Notes under the pieces: generated by a model
What the model saw: only the letters and a program-made list of their open reading frames with translations
Told to the model about the DNA's origin: nothing
Database searches by the model: none
Program-made: the position numbers and the translations under genes
NCBI RefSeq assembly: GCF_020035535.1
Contig: NZ_CP083350.1
Coordinates: 754,501-818,500 of the forward strand
Source: Ensifer adhaerens
GTDB taxonomy: Bacteria > Pseudomonadota > Alphaproteobacteria > Rhizobiales > Rhizobiaceae
DNA: 64,000 bases
Direction of reading: 5' to 3'
In this document: piece after piece, positions 48,890-58,235 of the stretch
Layout of the letters: each line of letters opens with the position of its first letter
Position numbering within the stretch: the stretch's first letter is position 1

Positions 48890-49147
48890 ATGGCGGAATG
48901 GGGGGCCGTTGAGGTCCACCAGTTGCTCGACCGGTTCCCCGCCACAGAGCGAACGATCGAGGCGACAAGCAAGATCATCGATGCGAATAGTACCGTCGTC
49001 GGTCTCGCTCTCGTTAGCGGCAACGTTCCGATTCTCTGCGTCTGGAACTGCGATGACGAGCTATACTACGGCAGTTTTGATGCCATGACCGAGCAGGATT
49101 GGGGAGCCCGACCCAGAATTTCAGACGCTGCGTTCGCGGTGAAGTAG
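48890..49147 (+). CDS. Doubtful 85-residue ORF
   Basis: An open frame from ATG 48890 encodes 85 residues, including AVEVHQLLDRFPATERTIEA and VVGLALVSGNVPILCVWNCD, with codon use roughly like its neighbours. I do not recognise it. It may be the remnant of a longer protein, because the same frame is open upstream and the adjacent VOC gene is decayed. The rest of 48777-49209 shows nothing else I can support. Confidence 0.3.
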   Translation: MAEWGAVEVHQLLDRFPATERTIEATSKIIDANSTVVGLALVSGNVPILCVWNCDDELYYGSFDAMTEQDWGARPRISDAAFAVK

Positions 49148-49209
49148 GTCACGCTCGCGCCATATGTTGCGCCGTCACTTCCGTCTCTGCAGCTTCCACG
49201 CAAACAAAA

Positions 49210-49242
49210 GGCCGCGAAGCGCGGGCTTCGCGGCCGGTTTTT
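49210..49242. terminator. Terminator after ftsK
   Basis: GGCCGCGAAGC (49210-49220) pairs exactly with 49225-49235 around a GCGG loop. On the minus strand, which serves ftsK, the stem is followed by TTTTGTTTG; on the plus strand by GGTTTTTG. It can work in both directions. Confidence 0.75.
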
Positions 49243-49277
49243 GTTCAAGCCTGAGGTTCGCCCAAGGGCGGAATCCC

Positions 49278-52193
49278 TCAATCCATGTCGTCGTTGTCGG
49301 GCGCGCTCATGTGATCGCGGTTGCCGTAGATGATCTCGCGCTTGCCGACATGGTTTGCCGGGCCGACGAGGCCTTCCTTCTCCATGCGCTCGACCAGCGA
49401 AGCGGCACGGTTGTAACCGACGCCGAGGCGGCGCTGGATGTAGGACGTCGAGCACTTCTTGTCGCGCAAGACCACCTTGACCGCCTGGTCGTAGAGCTCG
49501 TTGCCGTCTTCGGAGGCAAGCGCGCTCTTGTCGAAGACCGGCGTCTCTTCTTCGGGCTCTTCTTCCTCCTCGTCGGCCGTGACGGTCTCGAGGTATTCCG
49601 GACGCCCCTGGGTCTTCAGATGCGCGACCACGTGTTCGACTTCGAGGTCGGAAACGAAGGGACCGTGGACACGGGCGATGCGTCCGCCGCCTTGCATGTG
49701 CAGCATGTCGCCCTGGCCGAGCAGCTGTTCGGCGCCCTGTTCGCCAAGGATCGTGCGGCTGTCGATCTTCGAGGTCACCTGGAACGAGATGCGGGTCGGG
49801 AAGTTCGCCTTGATCGTGCCGGTAATGACGTCGACCGAAGGACGCTGCGTCGCCATGATCAGGTGGATACCGGCCGCACGCGCCATCTGCGCCAGGCGCT
49901 GGATCGCGCCTTCGATCTCCTTGCCGGCGACCATCATCAGATCGGCCATCTCGTCGACGATGACGACGATGTAGGGCATCGGCGCCAGATCCATTTCCTG
50001 CTGCTCGAACAACGGCTCGCCGGTGCCCTTCTCGAAGCCGGTCTGGACCGTGCACATCACTGGCTCACCCTTTTCACGGGCGGCGGCGGCGCGCTGGTTG
50101 TAGCCGTCGATATTGCGGACACCGAGCCGCGACATCTTGCGATAACGATCTTCCATCTCGCGCACGGCCCACTTCAGCGCCATGACCGCCTTCTTCGGGT
50201 CGGTAACGACGGGGGTGAGCAGATGCGGAATGCCGTCATAGACGGAGAGCTCGAGCATCTTCGGATCGACCATGATCAGGCGGCACTGGTCCGGGCTCAG
50301 CCGATAGAGCAGCGACAGGATCATGGTGTTGATCGCCACCGACTTGCCCGAGCCGGTGGTGCCGGCGACCAGCAGATGCGGCATCTTCGCGAGCTCGGCA
50401 ATGACAGGCTCACCACCGATCGTCTTGCCGAGGCAAAGCGCCAGCTTGTAGCCGGTCTTGCGGAAATCGACGGATTCGATCAGCTCGCGGAAATAGACAG
50501 TCTCACGGGTGGCGTTCGGCAGTTCGATACCGATGACGTTGCGGCCGGGAACGACAGCGACGCGGGCCGAAAGGGCCGACATGGAGCGGGCGATGTCGTC
50601 GGCAAGATTGATGACGCGCGACGATTTCACGCCAGGCGCCGGCTCGAATTCATAGAGCGTGACGACCGGGCCGGGGCGAACATGGATGATCTCGCCCTTG
50701 ACGCCGAAATCTTCGAGCACGCTTTCGAGCAGGCCGGCATTCTGTTCCAGCTGCTCCTGCGTCATGAAGAAGCCCTGGCCGACGGGCGCTTCCTGCAACA
50801 ACTCTTCGGATGGGAATTCGTAGCCGTCGGCGCTCGGAGCACGGTCGGTCGAACCGATGGCCGGCATGTTGCTGGGGGCGCGGGTGACCTGCGCCGGCAT
50901 GGTGATCGCCGCCTTCGTGGCGACCGGCGCCGGTTGCTCGATTTCGACGGGTTCGGCCTCGATGATTTCCGCAGCGGCTACAGACACTGGCGCTTCAGCC
51001 ACGGCAACGGGTGCCGACGCGACGTCGGCAACGGCGTCAGCGGTGACAGCAAGCGGTTGCTGTGCTGGCACATCCTCCGGCTTTGCGCCGCGGACGTCGA
51101 CGACGCGGAACAACGAGGTGATCGCCGTCGGCGGCATGCGGCGGATTTCAACCGGGCGCACGGGCGCCGGCGGCGTGACCAAGGCGGGCGCAACGGCGGC
51201 GGGAGCGACGACGGGTGTCATCGGTGTCGGGGCGGTCGTCTCGACAAACGGCTTCGGATGCGCGGCTTCCGCGCCGGCAACCTCGGCATCATCGGCCGGG
51301 CCGAATTCGAAGAAGGCGAAATCCGACAGGAAGACAGAATGCGCAGCGCTCTGATCGACGGGAGCGTCGGCTGTGGCCTGAGCGGGCGCGGGCTGCACCT
51401 CAGCGACCGGCACCGAAACGGCGAGCGGCGGCGTCAGAACCGGCGCAAGTACTGCACCGTCATCGGTCGGAGCTTCGACACGCTCGAGCATCGCCGGTTC
51501 GATCGTGTTTTGCGCCGCGGTCCAGGTCGGCAGCTGGTTCGTCAGCATCCGCAACAGTTCGGACGGACTATAGGATGGCAGTGTGGCCTCGGGCTGCGGC
51601 GCATCTTCGACGGCGGTCGCCGGCGCTTCCGTCTGCGTCGGCTCAACCGGAGCCGCCATAGGGGGCTCGACGGTTTCCACGGAAACCGGCGCAGGCTCGA
51701 CCGTCACCTCGACGGTTACCGCTTCGACTTCGGTTGCCGAGGCTTCTTCTCTCGCCGCTTCGCTTTCCTCGACCTGCGGTGCGCGCCGCTTCATGAATTC
51801 GCGCTCCGGCGTACGGGTGAAACGCACGTTCGGCGCCAGGAAGAAATGGCTCTCCCACGTCGAATCGCCGTAGTGGCCGGCGATCTCGGAAAGAGTCGGC
51901 AGGGGTTCGCTCGTCATCGTCGTCACCTGTGCCGGCGCATAGGCCGATCCCTGCCCGTAAAGACGGACAGCACGGTTTACGGTTTCGGTTTGCTGGTTGG
52001 CTGGCCTGCGGGGGGCGGCCGGCGCCTCATACAACTGATAGGGGTCGGCGGAGTCCGCCTCATGGGTGGGCATACCGCTCAACGCATCGTCATGCGGACC
52101 ATCGAAATAATCCGCCTGGTTTGCATCATGCAAAGCAGCCTGTGAGAAGTTTGTCCTGGGAATACGCATGGGTCCTGGAAGAGCTAGAGACAT
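49278..52193 (-). CDS. ftsK: FtsK/SpoIIIE-type DNA translocase lacking a visible membrane anchor
   Basis: A 971-residue translocase. The C-terminal half is canonical: alpha/beta motor domains with Walker [16 protein letters not shown] (~620) and Walker [14 protein letters not shown], then the gamma winged helix ([28 protein letters not shown]) that reads KOPS-type sequences. The N-terminal ~450 residues are a long Pro/Ala/Glu-rich, probably disordered region; the hydrophobic transmembrane segments that anchor FtsK at the septum are not seen. ATG 52193 is chosen because AGGAGG stands ten bases upstream. It lies beside repAB, so a role in segregating this replicon is plausible. Confidence 0.88.
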   Translation of the reverse strand: MSLALPGPMRIPRTNFSQAALHDANQADYFDGPHDDALSGMPTHEADSADPYQLYEAPAAPRRPANQQTETVNRAVRLYGQGSAYAPAQVTTMTSEPLPTLSEIAGHYGDSTWESHFFLAPNVRFTRTPEREFMKRRAPQVEESEAAREEASATEVEAVTVEVTVEPAPVSVETVEPPMAAPVEPTQTEAPATAVEDAPQPEATLPSYSPSELLRMLTNQLPTWTAAQNTIEPAMLERVEAPTDDGAVLAPVLTPPLAVSVPVAEVQPAPAQATADAPVDQSAAHSVFLSDFAFFEFGPADDAEVAGAEAAHPKPFVETTAPTPMTPVVAPAAVAPALVTPPAPVRPVEIRRMPPTAITSLFRVVDVRGAKPEDVPAQQPLAVTADAVADVASAPVAVAEAPVSVAAAEIIEAEPVEIEQPAPVATKAAITMPAQVTRAPSNMPAIGSTDRAPSADGYEFPSEELLQEAPVGQGFFMTQEQLEQNAGLLESVLEDFGVKGEIIHVRPGPVVTLYEFEPAPGVKSSRVINLADDIARSMSALSARVAVVPGRNVIGIELPNATRETVYFRELIESVDFRKTGYKLALCLGKTIGGEPVIAELAKMPHLLVAGTTGSGKSVAINTMILSLLYRLSPDQCRLIMVDPKMLELSVYDGIPHLLTPVVTDPKKAVMALKWAVREMEDRYRKMSRLGVRNIDGYNQRAAAAREKGEPVMCTVQTGFEKGTGEPLFEQQEMDLAPMPYIVVIVDEMADLMMVAGKEIEGAIQRLAQMARAAGIHLIMATQRPSVDVITGTIKANFPTRISFQVTSKIDSRTILGEQGAEQLLGQGDMLHMQGGGRIARVHGPFVSDLEVEHVVAHLKTQGRPEYLETVTADEEEEEPEEETPVFDKSALASEDGNELYDQAVKVVLRDKKCSTSYIQRRLGVGYNRAASLVERMEKEGLVGPANHVGKREIIYGNRDHMSAPDNDDMD

Positions 52194-52508
52194 CGCCGCG
52201 GGGCCTCCTAAGCGATAGGAAATGAAGGTTAACAACTCCCTTCCAACGCCCCGTTTCGGACCGTCACCCGCGATCGATTGTTGCCTCGCTGTGGGCCGGA
52301 AGCCACGCCAAGGCCCGGCCCGCCAAGGCGGGCGCGACGGACAGTCGCCAACGCCGCGCGGTCGAAAATATTTCTTTGGGAACGGCGCCGTCTCCGTCTT
52401 CGACCGGCCACCTGTGGTGGCAGACTACCAGCCTCGCTGTGAAAACGAATCGGGCCGGCGTGAGAGCATCACGCCGGCCCGACTAGACCCGGAAATAACG
52501 GCAGTCGG
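52194..52508. other. Intergenic region between repB and ftsK, no repC
   Basis: This 315-base gap is where repC and the antisense RNA gene would be expected after repB in a repABC operon. It contains a terminator hairpin at 52450-52482 and the ftsK ribosome site. No open frame with RepC features and no clear antisense RNA promoter were seen. Confidence 0.6.
52450..52482 (-). terminator. Terminator after repB
   Basis: A 14-bp stem (52450-52463 with 52469-52482) and a GAGCA loop begins 27 bases after the repB stop. On the minus strand it is followed by TTCGTTTTC. It separates repAB from ftsK. Confidence 0.7.
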
Positions 52509-53585
52509 TCAGCCTTCGCGGCCGGACGCAAACATCGCATGATGCCTGGCAAGCAACTCGGCCACTTCGTCGATGAAGGCCGGATCGACGTCGGCGGCAA
52601 ACTCGATGCGGACATTCTTGCCGTCGCGCTTGAGCTTGGCAAAGGCCCGCCCGCCAGCATCGACCAGCGTTTCCGGTTTTACCGTTTCCGGCTTCGGCTT
52701 GCGCGACAGCCGGGTGAAGAGGATCTGGAAACGGTGATCGCTTTCCGCTTCGAGGAAGCGGCGGGAGCGGCACTCCTCCTGCGCGACCTGAACGGCGGCC
52801 TCGTCTTCAAGCAGTGCCCCGAACGCCATCCAGCGCTCGCGGCCGACCTTGGGCGCCGGGCCGATGGCGCGGGCGATGACCGGCGGCACGCCTTCGGCCA
52901 CCTGGATCAGACGCGACAACTCGCTCTTCTGCACGGCAAGCGCCTCGCCGATCACCTTGCGATCGAAACCGCGGTCGGCAAGTGCCGAGGCAAACATCGC
53001 CCGCTCGATGAAGGAGAGATTGCGCCGCTCGGCGTTCTCCTTGCCCTGCGCGAGCACCAGCTCGTCGTCTGTCAGCGGCCGGACGATCGCCTTGACCTTG
53101 ATGCCGAGGCTGCGGACCGCGTTGAGGCGCCGGTGGCCATAGGCCGTCTGGTAGCGGCCCTGCTTCTCCGGATGCGGGCGCACAAGGATCGGCGACTGCT
53201 GTCCGCTGTCGCGAATGCTGTCGGCAAGGGCCAGGAAGTCCGGATCATCGGTTTCGCCGTCGGTCAGACGGTCCTCGACGAAGGAAGCATCGATCAGGTC
53301 CGGATCGAGTTCGACCACGCGCTCGCCCTGGTGCAAGGCTTCGCGCAGTGCACGCGCCTCTTCCGCCTCACGGGTGATGCTGCCGAGCGAAAGACCCATG
53401 GCCTTGATCGCGCCGGAGGCCGCGCGGGGAACTTCGGCAAGCGGTGCCTTGGTCGTCGCAGGGTTGCCGGGCTGGGCGTTCGTTGCTGCGGCAGATTGCG
53501 TGTCGTCAGCCGATGCTGCCGGTCCTGCCGGCGGAACGTTGCCGGAGAACAGGGCGCGCAGTTCGTTCTTGCGGTTACCAGCCAT
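52509..53585 (-). CDS. repB: RepB-type ParB-family partition protein
   Basis: A 358-residue RepB. It starts MAGNRKNELRALFSGN, standard for RepB of repABC replicons. The ParB/Srx domain is at ~125-200 (VRPHPEKQGRYQTAYGHRRL), with the helix-turn-helix at ~200-240 (ALADRGFDRKVIGEALAVQK, then SELSRLIQVAEGVPPVIA). It should bind parS-like centromere sites and load onto RepA. It starts five bases after the repA stop; ATG 53585 is preferred to an upstream start overlapping repA. No repC follows. Confidence 0.9.
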   Translation of the reverse strand: MAGNRKNELRALFSGNVPPAGPAASADDTQSAAATNAQPGNPATTKAPLAEVPRAASGAIKAMGLSLGSITREAEEARALREALHQGERVVELDPDLIDASFVEDRLTDGETDDPDFLALADSIRDSGQQSPILVRPHPEKQGRYQTAYGHRRLNAVRSLGIKVKAIVRPLTDDELVLAQGKENAERRNLSFIERAMFASALADRGFDRKVIGEALAVQKSELSRLIQVAEGVPPVIARAIGPAPKVGRERWMAFGALLEDEAAVQVAQEECRSRRFLEAESDHRFQILFTRLSRKPKPETVKPETLVDAGGRAFAKLKRDGKNVRIEFAADVDPAFIDEVAELLARHHAMFASGREG

Positions 53586-53590
53586 ACCGA

Positions 53591-54850
53591 TCAGCGCCCC
53601 CATGCTGCATGAATGAGTGCTTCGATCTCGCCGTTGACGGCGTTCAGCGATTCGACCGCGCGGTCGTAGGTGGCGCGCGTGAAATTCTCGCGCCCGACCT
53701 CGTACAGCGTCTGCTTCGTCAGGCCGGCATCAGAGACCGCCGTCGACTTCACCATGGCCGAGGTCAGTACGCGCTCACCGAAAAGCGAGCGCATGAAGCC
53801 GACGATCTGTGCCTGCGGTCCGTCGTTCGGCTCGAAGCGGGTGACGAGATAGCGCAGGAAGTCGAAGTTCAGTTCACCGCCGGCTTCGCGCACGACACTG
53901 AGAAGGTCCGACGTCATGTAGAGGAACTGGTTCATCGACGCGACGTCGAGCATCTGCGGATGCACGGTGACGATGACGGAGGTCGACGCGCAAAGGGCCG
54001 AGAGCGTCAGATAACCGAGCTGCGGCGGGCAATCGATGATGACGACATCGTAGTCGTCGGCGACGCTGGCGAGCGCCGTCTGCACGCGGGCAAAGAACAG
54101 CGGGCCGGCATCGCTGCCGTTGTGGCGGGCGCTGAGTGCCTGCGGCGTCGTGTGTTCGAATTCCTGAAGCTCGAGATTGCCGGGAACGAGATCGAGACCG
54201 TCGAAGTAGGTCTTGCGGATGATGTCCTTGAGCGGGCGGGCTTCGGCATCGTAGCGGATCGCGCCATAGAGCGTGTCGTTGCCGGTGAGATCGAGCTCCG
54301 GCTGGTAGCCGAAGAGGGCCGAAAGCGACGCCTGCGGGTCGAGGTCGACGGCAAGCACCCGGTGACCGGTCATGGCCAGATATTGCGCAATGTGGACCGA
54401 CGAGGTCGTCTTGCCGGAGCCACCTTTGAAGTTGGTGACCGAGATCACCTGCAGATGCTCGCCGGCTTCAGCGTCGCGCCATTTCAGATAGCTGCGCGCC
54501 TTGGCGGCGTTGCCCTTGGCAAGCGCCTGTTCGGCCAAGTGCCGGCGGAGCGCGTTGATATCGGACAGCGAATAGGAGCGGCGACCGCCGAGGCCCGTGT
54601 CCGGCTGCGGACCTTCTCCGGCAAGCGAAAGCTGGCGCAGATAGCCGTCCGAAACGCCGATCAGCTTGGCCGCCTCGCCGGAGGTGAAGCTTCGAAGCGT
54701 CTTCATCGCCGTCGGCGGGAAAAGCCGTTCGCGCATCGCCTTCAACTGTTCGGAAAGAGCGCGCGCATCCGCCGCGATCGCTTCGTCGGCCGGACGGCGG
54801 GCCTGGGAGTGATCCGCGCCCTGCCTTGCCTGGGTTGCCGTCATATTCAT
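53591..54850 (-). CDS. repA: RepA-type ParA-family partition ATPase
   Basis: A 419-residue RepA. The N-terminal MerR-like DNA-binding region (SFTSGEAAKLIGVSDGYLRQ, ~50-69) is followed by the deviant Walker A NFKGGSGKTTSSVH (~140), the A' region DLDPQASLSALFG and Walker B VVIIDCPPQLGYLTLSA. It moves replicons by RepB-stimulated ATP turnover and represses its own operon. AAGGAG is nine bases upstream of ATG 54850. It is first of a two-gene unit. Confidence 0.92.
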   Translation of the reverse strand: MNMTATQARQGADHSQARRPADEAIAADARALSEQLKAMRERLFPPTAMKTLRSFTSGEAAKLIGVSDGYLRQLSLAGEGPQPDTGLGGRRSYSLSDINALRRHLAEQALAKGNAAKARSYLKWRDAEAGEHLQVISVTNFKGGSGKTTSSVHIAQYLAMTGHRVLAVDLDPQASLSALFGYQPELDLTGNDTLYGAIRYDAEARPLKDIIRKTYFDGLDLVPGNLELQEFEHTTPQALSARHNGSDAGPLFFARVQTALASVADDYDVVIIDCPPQLGYLTLSALCASTSVIVTVHPQMLDVASMNQFLYMTSDLLSVVREAGGELNFDFLRYLVTRFEPNDGPQAQIVGFMRSLFGERVLTSAMVKSTAVSDAGLTKQTLYEVGRENFTRATYDRAVESLNAVNGEIEALIHAAWGR

Positions 54851-54901
54851 TCCGCCCTACTCCTTGCATGCACCTGACGGTCCGACGCGACCGAAGGGCA
54901 T

Positions 54902-54964
54902 TAACAGAGATTATATTCAAATACGGCCAATCAGCACTTATTCGAAAAACTCCGTAACAGAGAT
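54902..54964. repeat. Direct repeat upstream of repA
   Basis: TAACAGAGAT occurs at 54902-54911 and at 54955-54964, 53 bp apart, in the AT-richer region 50-115 bases before repA. It could be a RepA or RepB contact site or chance. No canonical 16-bp parS palindrome was found nearby by eye. Confidence 0.35.
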
Positions 54965-55053
54965 GCCCGAGCTTATGATTCGCGTCAAGAGTCCGGCCGC
55001 GATCGGAGGCGGATGCGAGCGATGTGCCGAAGGTGCCAATCTCGCAAAAGAAA

Positions 55054-55078
55054 ACGCCCGCGACTGCGGCGCGGGCGT
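55054..55078 (-). terminator. Terminator of the peptide operon
   Basis: ACGCCCGCG (55054-55062) pairs with 55070-55078, 24 bases after the amidohydrolase stop at 55102. On the minus strand the stem is followed by TTTCTTTTGC, a good intrinsic terminator. Confidence 0.78.
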
Positions 55079-55101
55079 TCGATAAAGCCGTCAATTAGCA
55101 A

Positions 55102-56541
55102 TCAGAGCTTGGGACCGATGTGGGTCGGGATCGGGCACTGATAGGGTTTATCCTCCGTTTTTTCGCGCCACTCCGCCTTTGCACGTGCCAGCAGGTCGGC
55201 ATCGAGGATCAGGTCGAGACCCGTGGCCGCCAATGACTTCGCGGCGTGGGCGAATGCCTTGTGGGCGGCCGGGCTCTTGCCCTGCGCGACGACCTGCCAG
55301 GTGTGCGGCGCAGTGCCGATCGCCCAGGCGGGCGCCCAGCACTGTGCGGTCGGGGTATTCCAGCTGACATCGCCGACATCGGTCGAGCCGGCACGAAAAT
55401 GCGACTGCCCCTCGAAGTCGCGCAAGCCGAGGTGCAGGCCTGTCGAGCCGTCGAGACGGCTGTTGGCGAAAACGTCGCCCTTGATCTGATAGAGGCGGAT
55501 GCTGCTCGAGATCGCCTCCTGGGTCAGCGTCGTCTGGATGTCCTTGGCAAACGCGATATCCGCCTCGTCGAAGGGAACCGGCCCCAGCGCCACCATGTTC
55601 TCGTGGATTGCAGTTTCCAGAGCGATGTTGGGCAGGAGGTTCGTCGCCGCCCGGTCGAAGACGATCTCGACCTCGGTCTCCGTCATCATCGCCGCTCCCT
55701 TGGCGATCTTGTCGATGCGGGCGGCAAGCGCTAAGGCGTCCGGCATCTGCGGCGCGCGTACGAGATAGAGCGCCTCGGCGCGGGCCTGAACGACGTTTGC
55801 AGCCTTGCCGCCGGCATCGGTGATCGCATAGTGCACGCGGCAATCCTGCGGCATGTGCTCCCTTAGGAAGTTGACGCCGACATTCATCAGTTCCAGGGCA
55901 TCGAGCGCGCTGCGGCCGAGATGGGCGCCATTCGATGCATGCGCGGCCACGCCCTTGAAGCGGTAGTAGATTTCGAGGACGGCGAGATTGTTGGTCGAGC
56001 GAACGCCATTGAAGGGCGCCGGATGCCAGGTCAACGCCGTGTCGACATCGGCAAAGACGCCGGCGCGCGCCATGAAGGTCTTGCCGGAACCACCCTCTTC
56101 GCCGGGGCAACCGTAATAGCGTATCGTGCCCGGCAGCCTGTTCTCCTTGAGGTAGCGGGCAAGCGCGACGGCAGCGAGCAGCGAGCCGGTGCCAAGCAGA
56201 TTGTGGCCGCAACCATGACCCGTGCCACCCTCGACCGCCGCCTGCGCCTCGGCAACGCCCGCCACCTGGCTAAGCCCGGCCAGCGCATCGAACTCGCCGA
56301 GGAAGGCGATCACCGGGCCGCCCTCACCGATCTCGCCGACGAAGGCGGTGGCGATTTCGGCGAGCCCGCGCGTCAGGCGAAACCCGTACTTCTCCAGCAT
56401 GGCGGTCTGGGCCGCTGCGGACTGTTCCTCGTGGAAGCTCAGCTCCGCATGGTCCCATATGGCATCGCTCATGGCGGCGAATTCGGGCTTCAGCGCCTCG
56501 ACGGTTTCGACAAGGGCAGTCAGGGCGGATGATTTTGGCAT
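55102..56541 (-). CDS. M20-family amidohydrolase (AbgB-like)
   Basis: A 479-residue M20D metallo-amidohydrolase. Metal-site segments are GGTGHGCGHNLLG (~95-107), YYGCPGEEGGSGK (~135-147) and TWHPAPFN; the lid domain follows, and the C-terminal AGSTDVGDVSWNTPTAQCWA closes the site. Relatives include AbgB (p-aminobenzoyl-glutamate hydrolase subunit) and N-acyl amino acid or amide hydrolases. No abgA partner is present. It is the last gene of the peptide-uptake operon, 114 bases after the binding-protein gene, and would cut the imported compound in the cytoplasm. Confidence 0.85.
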   Translation of the reverse strand: MPKSSALTALVETVEALKPEFAAMSDAIWDHAELSFHEEQSAAAQTAMLEKYGFRLTRGLAEIATAFVGEIGEGGPVIAFLGEFDALAGLSQVAGVAEAQAAVEGGTGHGCGHNLLGTGSLLAAVALARYLKENRLPGTIRYYGCPGEEGGSGKTFMARAGVFADVDTALTWHPAPFNGVRSTNNLAVLEIYYRFKGVAAHASNGAHLGRSALDALELMNVGVNFLREHMPQDCRVHYAITDAGGKAANVVQARAEALYLVRAPQMPDALALAARIDKIAKGAAMMTETEVEIVFDRAATNLLPNIALETAIHENMVALGPVPFDEADIAFAKDIQTTLTQEAISSSIRLYQIKGDVFANSRLDGSTGLHLGLRDFEGQSHFRAGSTDVGDVSWNTPTAQCWAPAWAIGTAPHTWQVVAQGKSPAAHKAFAHAAKSLAATGLDLILDADLLARAKAEWREKTEDKPYQCPIPTHIGPKL

Positions 56542-56655
56542 GAATCTTCCTTTTGCAACGGCGCGGGGCGCGGTCGCATCAGTTTTGCTATCGGTGGATC
56601 GAAGATGGCGACCGAGCGGCCGCCATCTCATTGGTCGGATCGGGCCGAGGCCGGA

Positions 56656-58200
56656 TCAGTCGTCGAGGGTCACTTCCCAAAGGCGGGTGTTGGACTGCCA
56701 CACGGGCTCACCATGCAGCTTCTTGGTGGCGCCCCAGATATCGACCATGTCGTACATGAAGATCCCCGGGACTTCCTCGAGCATCAGCTTGTGGAATTCG
56801 TCGAAGATCGCCTGACGCTTGGCCTGGTCGGCCTCGACGTAAGCCGCCTTCATCAGTTCGATCGCCTTCGGATTGTCCCACATCAGCGATGCGTTCTTGT
56901 CCTTGTTTCCGACGTAGAAGCTGTACATCAGTGCCGGGTCGAGGCGCGGGGCGACCGACTGCGAAATCACCTGATAGTTGCCGGAACGACGGCGATCGAC
57001 CTGGGTCGCGTAGTCGAGCACCTCGATCTGCACGTTGAGGCCGACCTGCTGCATCATCGCCTGGGCGACGACGGCAGCCGGGAAGCTCGGCACGTTGCCG
57101 CGCTTGTTGGCGATGATGGTGATCTGCTCGCCCTTGTAGCCGGCGTCGGCGAGGTTCTTCTTCGCCTTTTCAAGATCCATCGGGATCTTGGTTTTCTGGA
57201 CGTCCGAATAGAAGATCGAGTCCGCGGAGACCATCGACGCGTTGGCTTCGCCAGTGCCGTTGGAGACGGCGGCAACGAGCTGGTCGAGATCGAACGCCTC
57301 GGCCATGGCACGGCGCACCGCCACATTGCTCAGCACCTTGTCGCGGGTCTGGAAGTAGAGCAGGTTCTTGCCGTTGTTGCGCTTGACGATGAGCTGCATC
57401 GTGTCGCTGTCCTTGAACTCGGCGATGAGATCAGCCGAGATTTCAGCGGTATCCAGCGCGCCGGAGAGGAGGCCCGTCTTTACCGTCGAAGCGTCCGGGA
57501 TCACCATGAACTTGATGCCATCCACAAGCGGCCGCTTCGAGCCGACCATGCCGTCCGGCTTGCCTTCATTGGCGGGCGAGACGTAGTCGGCGTACTTTTC
57601 GAGCCGCACATACTCGCCCTTCTTCCACTCGGCCCACTTGAACGGTCCGGTTCCGATGGGTGCGGCAAAGGCGCCGTCGGCACCGACGGAATCCTTCGAG
57701 ACGATACCAGTGTAACCGCATTCCGGCCGCGCCATCAGGCCGAGGAAGACGGCGGACGGCTGCTCGATGCTCATGGTGACGGTGGATCCATCGGCTGCGG
57801 CCACGTTCGTCACCTTGATCGACTTGCTGCCGTCGAAGTCGCCGGCACAGGTCCACTTGGTCTCCGGCTTCATGTAGCGGTTCCAGTTCCAGACCACGTC
57901 TTCCGCGGTCAGCGGCTTGCCGTTGTGGAACTTGACGTCGTCGCGCAGCTTGAACGTATAGGTCAGGCCATCGGCGGAAACCTCGAAGCCCTTTGCGAGC
58001 AGCGGCTTCACTTCGCCGTTTTCGGCGTAGCCGACGAGACCTTCAACGATGTGGAAGATCACCGAGTCTGTGTTGCCGTCACGGTTGACGCCGGGCTCGT
58101 TGCTGCGGATGTCCGAGCTCTGGGCGACCGTCAGGTCGCGTGCGTGGCCGAGCGCGATCGCGCTCATCAGCATGGTTCCGGCCAAAAGTATGGTCTTCAT
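56656..58200 (-). CDS. Peptide ABC transporter substrate-binding protein (family 5)
   Basis: A 514-residue DppA/OppA-family binding protein with a signal peptide at ~1-20 (MKTILLAGTMLMSAIALGHA). Family features include SDIRSNEPGVNRDGNTDSVI, GLTYTFKLRDDVKFHNGKPL, IGTGPFKWAEWKKGEYVRLE and AVRRAMAEAFDLDQL. It collects dipeptides, oligopeptides or related amides in the periplasm for the co-encoded permeases. It lies 35 bases after the serine hydrolase gene. Confidence 0.92.
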   Translation of the reverse strand: MKTILLAGTMLMSAIALGHARDLTVAQSSDIRSNEPGVNRDGNTDSVIFHIVEGLVGYAENGEVKPLLAKGFEVSADGLTYTFKLRDDVKFHNGKPLTAEDVVWNWNRYMKPETKWTCAGDFDGSKSIKVTNVAAADGSTVTMSIEQPSAVFLGLMARPECGYTGIVSKDSVGADGAFAAPIGTGPFKWAEWKKGEYVRLEKYADYVSPANEGKPDGMVGSKRPLVDGIKFMVIPDASTVKTGLLSGALDTAEISADLIAEFKDSDTMQLIVKRNNGKNLLYFQTRDKVLSNVAVRRAMAEAFDLDQLVAAVSNGTGEANASMVSADSIFYSDVQKTKIPMDLEKAKKNLADAGYKGEQITIIANKRGNVPSFPAAVVAQAMMQQVGLNVQIEVLDYATQVDRRRSGNYQVISQSVAPRLDPALMYSFYVGNKDKNASLMWDNPKAIELMKAAYVEADQAKRQAIFDEFHKLMLEEVPGIFMYDMVDIWGATKKLHGEPVWQSNTRLWEVTLDD

Positions 58201-58235
58201 GGTTCCTCTCTCTTTTCTGATTGTTGGTGTGTGGT

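Noticed and set aside
48737..48919. 60-residue minus-strand ORF with a protein-like composition
   Set aside because: It overlaps both the VOC remnant and the doubtful plus-strand ORF, has no ribosome site or known motif, and cannot be chosen over them.
49164..52145. 993-residue open frame on the plus strand opposite ftsK
   Set aside because: It lies wholly antisense to a gene with clear Walker A and gamma domains, is rich in Arg/Asp/His repeats typical of shadow frames in high-GC DNA, and matches no family.
52194..52508. Possible repC start or antisense RNA gene after repB
   Set aside because: No RepC-like frame is open here and no promoter-terminator pair typical of the antisense RNA could be made out.
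53444..54877. Plus-strand frame opposite repA, and 52539-53612 opposite repB
   Set aside because: Both are shadows of repA and repB; composition is Arg-rich without motifs.
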